From: an uncultured Bacillota bacterium
GTDB taxonomy: Bacteria > Bacillota > Clostridia > Peptostreptococcales > Anaerovoracaceae
Assembly: GCA_946629205.1 (NCBI GenBank)
Contig: CAMOXP010000029.1
Location: forward strand, 1 to 10,663
Direction: 5' to 3'
DNA: 10,663 nt
Shown here: positions 6,382-10,663 of the stretch, piece by piece
How the letters are laid out: each line of letters starts with the position of its first letter
Position numbering within the stretch: the first letter of the stretch is position 1
Translations under genes and position numbers: made by a program
Notes under the pieces: generated by a model
Told to the model about the DNA's origin: nothing
The model's input: the letters and a program-made list of their open reading frames with translations, nothing else
Database searches by the model: none

Positions 6382-7032
6382 ATGGCTAAAAGAACAGATA
6401 TTACACTGGAACACCAGCGGGAATTCATCAGAGAGGATTGCCTGCGGGACGGGATCATCTACGAAGTCGTGGAGCTGGAGTGGAACATGATGCAGGAGAT
6501 GCGCGAGGCAGAGGGAAACCGCCTCGATGAAGCGGAGTTCGAATCTTTTTATCAGGTCCGCTACAGTCAGCACAGCGCCATGAACTCCGATACGCTCGGA
6601 CTTTACAAGGGAGACCTGTCGGTGGCGACTCATATGGACAGAAATTTCATGGCTGAGAAGTACGCCTATATGAAAGATCAGACCAAGCTTCCGGCGGATC
6701 CAATGGTCAAGTCCCTGATTGAGCAGATCGTTCCGCTGATGCTGGATTCGCAGAATAAATTCGCCGCAGAATACCCGGCGCTGGCAAGTCTGGGCCGCGC
6801 GTTCGACCCGATGGAAAATGTCGTGCCGATCGAGGTCTATATCACCAGCGAACTGGTATTCCGTTCAGACACAACGCTGCAGATGATCCTGCGCGATGTG
6901 CGGCTGAATCCGGATTACATCAGAGACATCTTCGAAGTGTTCGTCAGCTTCTTCGGACAGGACTCCCTGCAAAAGGCAGAGGTGCTGGCGGCATCCCAGC
7001 AGATGAAACCGTGCCGGGGCGCAACACTGTAA
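6382..7032 (+). CDS. DUF4125 family protein, divergent copy (216 aa)
   Basis: This is a paralogue of the DUF4125 protein at 8836; the family's biochemical role is not known to me. Shared landmarks are a Trp/Met/Gln turn (EWNMMQ, 33-38) and FYQVRYSQH (56-64). DTL..Y.GDL (70-79), RNFMAEKYAYM (87-97), QIV..M...Q.KFAA.YPALA..GR (115-139) and the C-terminal VSFFGQDSLQKAE (188-200) follow. It lacks the GGRAxCQ stretch of canonical members, which is replaced by a charged segment (40-55), and adds a longer N-terminus. It appears to be a soluble, mostly helical protein. The ATG at 6382 has AGGAGG at 6370-6375. An upstream in-frame TTG at 6313 is rejected because it precedes the promoter. It is the first gene of a five-gene operon, 40 bases before the TPR gene. 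Confidence 0.75.
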   Translation: MAKRTDITLEHQREFIREDCLRDGIIYEVVELEWNMMQEMREAEGNRLDEAEFESFYQVRYSQHSAMNSDTLGLYKGDLSVATHMDRNFMAEKYAYMKDQTKLPADPMVKSLIEQIVPLMLDSQNKFAAEYPALASLGRAFDPMENVVPIEVYITSELVFRSDTTLQMILRDVRLNPDYIRDIFEVFVSFFGQDSLQKAEVLAASQQMKPCRGATL

Positions 7033-7072
7033 ACAGGACAGCTTTCAACAGGACACACATGAGGAATTCATT

Positions 7073-7867
7073 ATGAATATCAACGATTTTTATCAGAAAC
7101 TGGATGGATATTTCGCGCAGCACGATACAGGCGCGATCGAGAAGTTTATGATCGACAGCCTGACCACTGCGCGTACCGAAAACGATACCGCGGCGATCGT
7201 GGCTGTCAGCAATGAGCTGGCCGGATTCTACAGAGCATCCGGGAATATCGACGAAGCGATCAAACTGTCGCAGAAGGTTTTGCAGCTGCTCAAGAATATG
7301 GGCGAAGAGACATCCGAGAATTTCGCAGTAGCGCTGCAGAACGGGGCGAACATCGTGATGGTGGCAGGAGAGCACGAGACGGCGCTCCAGATGTTCCGCA
7401 CGGCGGAATCGATCCTGGCGTACCGCGGATTTGCTTCCGACTACCGGATGGCGGCGCTCTGCAACAACATCAGCGCTCTGTACCGGGAGATGGACAACTA
7501 CGAGGAAGCGGAGAAGGCCGCCCTGCGGTCTTTGGAAATCATCGTTTCGATGCCCCAGTACAAACTTGAAATGGCGACGAGTCTTGTCAACCTCGGCGAG
7601 GTGCAGACACGTCTCGGCAAATATGAAGACGCGAAAGCTACATTGGAAGCGGCGACGACCATCTATGAGCTTGAAACAGGGGGCAAGGATCCTCACTACG
7701 CTGCGGCGACCGCAGCGCTGGGAAATCTGTACTACTACTGGCAGAAGCCCGCAGAGGCTGCGCCGTATTTCCGGAAGGCCATGGAGTTGATCGAACGCGA
7801 CTACGGCAGAAACGCGTTTTATGAGATGATGGAGCGGAACCTTAAGACAGTAGAGGACAGGCTATGA
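7073..7867 (+). CDS. Tetratricopeptide repeat protein (264 aa)
   Basis: The protein is a helical-repeat scaffold with about five TPR units spaced about 42 residues apart (43-76, 84-117, 126-159, 167-200, 209-242), close to kinesin-light-chain-type spacing. Typical consensus pieces are LAGFYRASGNIDEAI, NNISALYREMDNYEEAE, LVNLGEVQTRLGKYEDA and the LGNLYYYWQKPAEAAPYF region. There is no signal peptide, membrane helix or fused catalytic or DNA-binding domain, so its likely job is holding partner proteins together or sensing a peptide. GAGGA at 7061-7065 precedes the ATG at 7073. Its stop overlaps the start of the DUF4037 gene (ATGA), a coupling that suggests equimolar synthesis and physical interaction with it. 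In the leader, AACAGGACA is repeated at 7032-7040 and 7047-7055. Confidence 0.9.
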   Translation: MNINDFYQKLDGYFAQHDTGAIEKFMIDSLTTARTENDTAAIVAVSNELAGFYRASGNIDEAIKLSQKVLQLLKNMGEETSENFAVALQNGANIVMVAGEHETALQMFRTAESILAYRGFASDYRMAALCNNISALYREMDNYEEAEKAALRSLEIIVSMPQYKLEMATSLVNLGEVQTRLGKYEDAKATLEAATTIYELETGGKDPHYAAATAALGNLYYYWQKPAEAAPYFRKAMELIERDYGRNAFYEMMERNLKTVEDRL

Positions 7868-8799
7868 AAGGAATGGAATTAGCAAAAGCCTACTATGGCG
7901 CGTATGCCGATACGCTGCGAGGGCAGTTTCCGCAATACGCGAACCGGATGGCCTTCGGTCTGGTGGGAGAGGGCTCGGAATGTTACGGATACGATGATCA
8001 GATCTCCCAGGACCACGACTTCGGGCCGGGATTTTGCGTGTGGATCACAAGGGACACCGCAAGGGCAATCGGCAATGATCTGCAGGCGGCCTATGAAGCC
8101 CTGCCGCAGGAGTACATGGGTTACACCCGTCAGAACACAGCAGAAGGCGCAGGCCGGGTCGGCGTGATCCCAATCGACCGGTTTTATGCGCGGTTTACGA
8201 ACTGTACGGATGTCCCGGCCACCAATCTGGAATGGCTCCGGATCCCGGAACGGTTTCTTTCGATAGCGACCAATGGGGAAGTGTTCTCTGATCCCGAGGG
8301 AGAATTCACCAGGATCAGGAGCATGCTCCAGAAGTTCTATCCCCAGGAAGTTCTGCGGAAGAAAATCGCTGCCAGAGCGGCTGTGATGGCCCAGAGCGGG
8401 CAGTATAACGTGCCGCGGTGCATCAACCGGGGCGACCTGAACGCCGCCTATCTGGCGACAGCTGAGTTTGTGAAGGCAGCGGTGAGCATGCTGTATCTGC
8501 TTGAACGGAAGTACATGCCGTTCTATAAATGGGCGTTCCGGGGAATGCAGGCGTTCAGCCTTTGCATGAAACCAGCCGCGGAGCTTCAGCAGCTGATCGC
8601 GCTCGGAAACGGCGCGGAAACAGCGGCGCAGAGACAGGCCCTGATCGAATCGATCTGCACGTTCACAGCGGATGAACTGAGCAGACAAGGGTTCAGCAAT
8701 ACGAGAGATCCATTCCTGCAGAACCATCTGCCGTCGATCATGGCAGGGATCACCGATCCGCAGATCGCAGGCCTGCACGTTATGGCAGACGCAGATTAG
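7864..8799 (+). CDS. DUF4037 nucleotidyltransferase-fold protein (311 aa)
   Basis: The N-terminus has the polymerase-beta-type nucleotidyltransferase signature: G35-E-G-S38 followed by D50-H51-D52 in SQDHDFGPGF, matching the GS...DxD pattern that holds the metal ions. D105 in VIPIDRFY is a candidate third acidic residue. A helical C-terminal half contains conserved-looking INRGDLNAAYLATAEFV (187-203) and ERKYMPFYKWAFRGM (214-228). Such helical domains shape the acceptor site in aminoglycoside and related nucleotidyltransferases. I assign it to DUF4037 from the overall pattern; its acceptor is unknown to me and could be a small molecule, protein or RNA. The start at 7864 has GAGG at 7853-7856; an alternative ATG at 7873 would remove three residues. 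It is translationally coupled to the TPR gene and 36 bases ahead of the second DUF4125 gene. Confidence 0.85.
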   Translation: MKGMELAKAYYGAYADTLRGQFPQYANRMAFGLVGEGSECYGYDDQISQDHDFGPGFCVWITRDTARAIGNDLQAAYEALPQEYMGYTRQNTAEGAGRVGVIPIDRFYARFTNCTDVPATNLEWLRIPERFLSIATNGEVFSDPEGEFTRIRSMLQKFYPQEVLRKKIAARAAVMAQSGQYNVPRCINRGDLNAAYLATAEFVKAAVSMLYLLERKYMPFYKWAFRGMQAFSLCMKPAAELQQLIALGNGAETAAQRQALIESICTFTADELSRQGFSNTRDPFLQNHLPSIMAGITDPQIAGLHVMADAD

Positions 8800-8835
8800 G
8801 ACGCAAGTCGGGACTCAAATCAGAAGGAGAGAGGC

Positions 8836-9450
8836 ATGAGCATTATCAGATCCACCACGCCCAAAGATGCGGTCGTCAATGATATTGTTAACCGCGAGTG
8901 GGAAATGTTCCAGAAAACGCAGAATATGGGCGGCAGAGCGGCATGTCAGGATCAGTACGACACGTTCTATGCGAACCGGTACAGCCAGCACTGCGTTCTG
9001 CAGCCGGATACGTTGGAGAGTTACCGGAACGACCTGATCGCTGCCGGAATGATTGGCCGCAACCTTATTACGGAAAAATACGGATATATGATGGAATTCA
9101 CGGATCCGGCATATTATAACGCGAACCTCAGAGACCGCCTGCCCGCGCTTACTGAAGCAAAGGCACAGCTTGTGGCGCAGATCGTCAGTCTGCAGCTGGT
9201 GGGGTATCAGAAGTACGCTGCCGCGTTCCCGGCGCTGGCCAGAGCCGGCAGACCGGCAGAAGAAAGCAACCTTGATACTTCCATCCGGGACTACAGCATC
9301 GGCGAGTACAAAACTTATTCCGAAGGCACGCTTGAATTGGTTTTGCGCGATATCAAGCGCATGGATAATCCTGTGATGGAGATCCAGAAAACACTTGTGA
9401 GTTTCTACGGGTTCGACAGTCTGCAGGCAGCAGAAGCAGCACAGAAGTAA
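8836..9450 (+). CDS. DUF4125 family protein, canonical copy (204 aa)
   Basis: This copy carries the full set of family landmarks. They are REWEMFQ (20-26), GGRAACQDQYDTFYANRYSQH (32-52 region), DTLESYRNDL (58-67), GRNLITEKYGYMME (74-87), QIVSLQ...QKYAAAFPALARAGRP (115-140), TYSEGTLELVLRDI (160-173) and VSFYGFDSLQAAE (188-200). No transmembrane segment or known catalytic triad is visible. DUF4125 genes are, to my knowledge, often found near DUF4037 and TPR genes, so the three probably act together. A strong AAGGAGAGAGG run at about 8824-8834 precedes the ATG at 8836. It shares many aligned positions with the copy at 6382 but is clearly not a recent duplicate. The cluster thus retains two specialised versions. 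Confidence 0.85.
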   Translation: MSIIRSTTPKDAVVNDIVNREWEMFQKTQNMGGRAACQDQYDTFYANRYSQHCVLQPDTLESYRNDLIAAGMIGRNLITEKYGYMMEFTDPAYYNANLRDRLPALTEAKAQLVAQIVSLQLVGYQKYAAAFPALARAGRPAEESNLDTSIRDYSIGEYKTYSEGTLELVLRDIKRMDNPVMEIQKTLVSFYGFDSLQAAEAAQK

Positions 9451-9474
9451 TGACTGAATAAAAGGCGGCACACT

Positions 9475-10317
9475 ATGGCAAAGATAGAAACAAACGGAGA
9501 AAAGTTTTACTCTATCGGCGAGGTCAGCAAACTCTGCAACGTGTCAAAGAAGGCGCTGCGGTTCTATGATGAGATCGGGATCATCAGCCCGGACAAAGTC
9601 TCGCCGTCGAATCACTACCGGTACTATTCGCGAAAAAGCCTGCTTAATCTGACCATCGTGAAGTATTACAAGCAGATGGGCTTCAAGCTGGAGGAGATGC
9701 GAGGCCTGCTGAACAGCGAAGAATACCGTGAGATGGAGCGGGGATTCCTGGTGAAGATCAATGAACTCCAGGATGAGCAGATGGCGGTGAACGTGAAACT
9801 GACGTCGGTCAGCGACTGGTACGATCTCCTGGTGGAAGCGCAGACAGTCATCGAAAACGATGTGCGGGAAGTGTCCGTCAAGTTCATAGAGCCCCAGGAA
9901 TACGGCTTCATGGATCAGGACTTCATTGCGGATGACCGGGAAGCTGTCATCAATTTGGAATGGACCGATTATCTGAACTCCATTAAGAACGAAATCACGG
10001 GACCAGTGAATATCACGTTCCCATCCTGGCGGGACAGACTGGACGGGACCTGTCAAAAGATGCGGATCATGCAAAAGCTCGTCTTCCCAAGCAAGCCGGA
10101 GCATCAGATCCAAATGGGAGGGGAGATGATGCTCTCCTGCTACCACATCGGATCCCATGATACCCTTCGAGAAACGTACGAGAAGATCGAACAGTACGCG
10201 GATAACCACGGCTATAAGCTGGCAGAGGACAGCTGGGAGCGGTATGTCACAGACTGCTGGACAACGAACAACTCTGACATGTACGTGACGGAGGTACGTA
10301 TCGGCGCGAGCAGATAA
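9475..10317 (+). CDS. MerR family regulator with GyrI-like effector domain (280 aa)
   Basis: This is a BmrR-like transcription activator. A winged-helix DNA-binding domain spans residues 11-80, with FYSIGEVSKLCNVSKKALR and the diagnostic RFYDEIGII and HYRYYS. A dimerising helix follows (about 84-118). A GyrI-like effector domain fills about 131-277, ending in the typical run YHIGSHDTLRETYEKI, GYKLAEDSWERYVTD and YVTEVRIGA. E255 is at the position where this fold often holds a buried acidic residue that binds cationic ligands. Such regulators sense drugs, dyes or other small molecules and realign a long-spacer promoter. The gene lies 24 bases after the DUF4125 gene with AAAGGCGG at 9461-9468, so it is probably the last gene of the operon and may autoregulate it. 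Confidence 0.92.
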   Translation: MAKIETNGEKFYSIGEVSKLCNVSKKALRFYDEIGIISPDKVSPSNHYRYYSRKSLLNLTIVKYYKQMGFKLEEMRGLLNSEEYREMERGFLVKINELQDEQMAVNVKLTSVSDWYDLLVEAQTVIENDVREVSVKFIEPQEYGFMDQDFIADDREAVINLEWTDYLNSIKNEITGPVNITFPSWRDRLDGTCQKMRIMQKLVFPSKPEHQIQMGGEMMLSCYHIGSHDTLRETYEKIEQYADNHGYKLAEDSWERYVTDCWTTNNSDMYVTEVRIGASR

Positions 10318-10346
10318 AGTAAAAAAACTGGCGTTGGCGCAGCGCA

Positions 10347-10392
10347 TAAAAAATGGCTGTCACCGAAAGGCGACAGCCACTTTTGATTTTTT
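10347..10392. terminator. Bidirectional rho-independent terminator
   Basis: TGGCTGTC (10354-10361) pairs with GACAGCCA (10372-10379). After one A-C mismatch, two more C-G pairs close a GAAA tetraloop of the stable GNRA type. T-runs follow on the + strand (10381-10384 and 10387-10392), and an A-run precedes on the left (10348-10353), giving T's when read on the - strand. It ends both the MerR operon and the converging gene. Confidence 0.9.
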
Positions 10393-10398
10393 GTCGTA

Positions 10399-10662
10399 TT
10401 ACTTGATGTAGCTGTTGATCAGATCGATCATGTCCTGATCGGACTGATAGTACATCACCAGATTGCCGCTGTCATCCAGCTCCCAATGGCTTTCTGCAAT
10501 CAGGCCGTTGGACATTGCGGTATGAAGCGCTTCGTCCATCTGATGATCCTTGAAAGCTTTGAAGTTGCCATAGACATCTCTCAGCTCATCCTGTACCATC
10601 TGACGGCTTCTTTCCTTACCGTCTGTGTACAGATGCAATACTTCCTGGAATAATGGTCTCAT
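10399..10662 (-). CDS. Unrecognised small protein, at window edge (87 aa visible)
   Basis: I do not recognise the family. The visible protein is soluble and charged. It begins MRPLFQEVLHLY, passes through a helical stretch with KERSRQMVQDELRDVYGNF, then HQMDEALHTAMSNGLI, and ends in a strand-like hairpin (SHWELDDSGNLVMYYQ) and a final helix (QDMIDLINSYIK). This helix-helix-wing order resembles a small winged-helix fold, but no assignment is made. The ATG at 10660-10662 is the last possible codon in the window, so the true start and ribosome-binding site may lie beyond the edge and the gene may be partial. It converges on the MerR gene across the shared terminator, so it belongs to a separate transcription unit. 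Confidence 0.65.
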   Translation of the reverse strand: MRPLFQEVLHLYTDGKERSRQMVQDELRDVYGNFKAFKDHQMDEALHTAMSNGLIAESHWELDDSGNLVMYYQSDQDMIDLINSYIK

Positions 10663-10663
10663 A

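Noticed and set aside
6559..6573. RYSQH of the DUF4125 proteins as a HEPN ribonuclease motif
   Set aside because: HEPN enzymes need R followed by four to six residues and then H; here only three intervene, so a HEPN-MNT toxin-antitoxin reading is not supported.
7879..8778. 299-codon - strand frame opposite the DUF4037 gene
   Set aside because: It is a shadow frame; the + strand has an active-site signature and good translation signals.
9544..10347. 267-codon - strand frame opposite the MerR gene
   Set aside because: It is a shadow of a well-recognised MerR/GyrI protein.

Overview
The window is 10.7 kb of compact, mid-GC bacterial DNA. Strong Shine-Dalgarno sites, overlapping gene starts, two YhgE/Pip-type membrane proteins and a gene set of the AlkZ-related, DUF4125 and DUF4037 kind fit a Bacillota member (Clostridia or Erysipelotrichia, perhaps gut-associated). 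This placement is an inference from gene content; no rRNA or marker gene confirms it. All genes but the last run on the + strand. No tRNA, rRNA, CRISPR array, insertion sequence or phage gene was seen.

Left part (1-1573): a 229-base upstream region carries an extended -10 promoter, an 8-bp dyad and a 14-bp tandem triplet. It leads into an AlkZ-related protein (230-907), followed by a beta-class carbonic anhydrase with intact zinc ligands (998-1573).

Middle part (about 1606-6303): a membrane-protein operon encodes YhgE/Pip protein A (GTG start at 1683), a 133-residue two-helix protein with an acidic repeated tail (3761-4162), and YhgE/Pip protein B (4159-6303). The three are coupled by TAATG and ATGA overlaps. 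A likely extended -10 promoter sits at 1606-1614, with three TTGCAATC repeats in the leader.

Right part (6304-10317): a very good promoter (TTGAAT-N17-TATACT) starts a five-gene operon: a divergent DUF4125 protein, a tetratricopeptide-repeat protein, a DUF4037 nucleotidyltransferase-fold protein with a GS...DHD active-site signature, a canonical DUF4125 protein, and a MerR regulator with a GyrI-like ligand-binding domain. The architecture suggests a small-molecule-responsive cassette that may transfer a nucleotide to a drug, protein or RNA. That function is inference, and this cassette is the best candidate in the window for an undescribed system. A bidirectional terminator with a GAAA tetraloop (10347-10392) separates it from an unrecognised gene on the - strand at the right edge.
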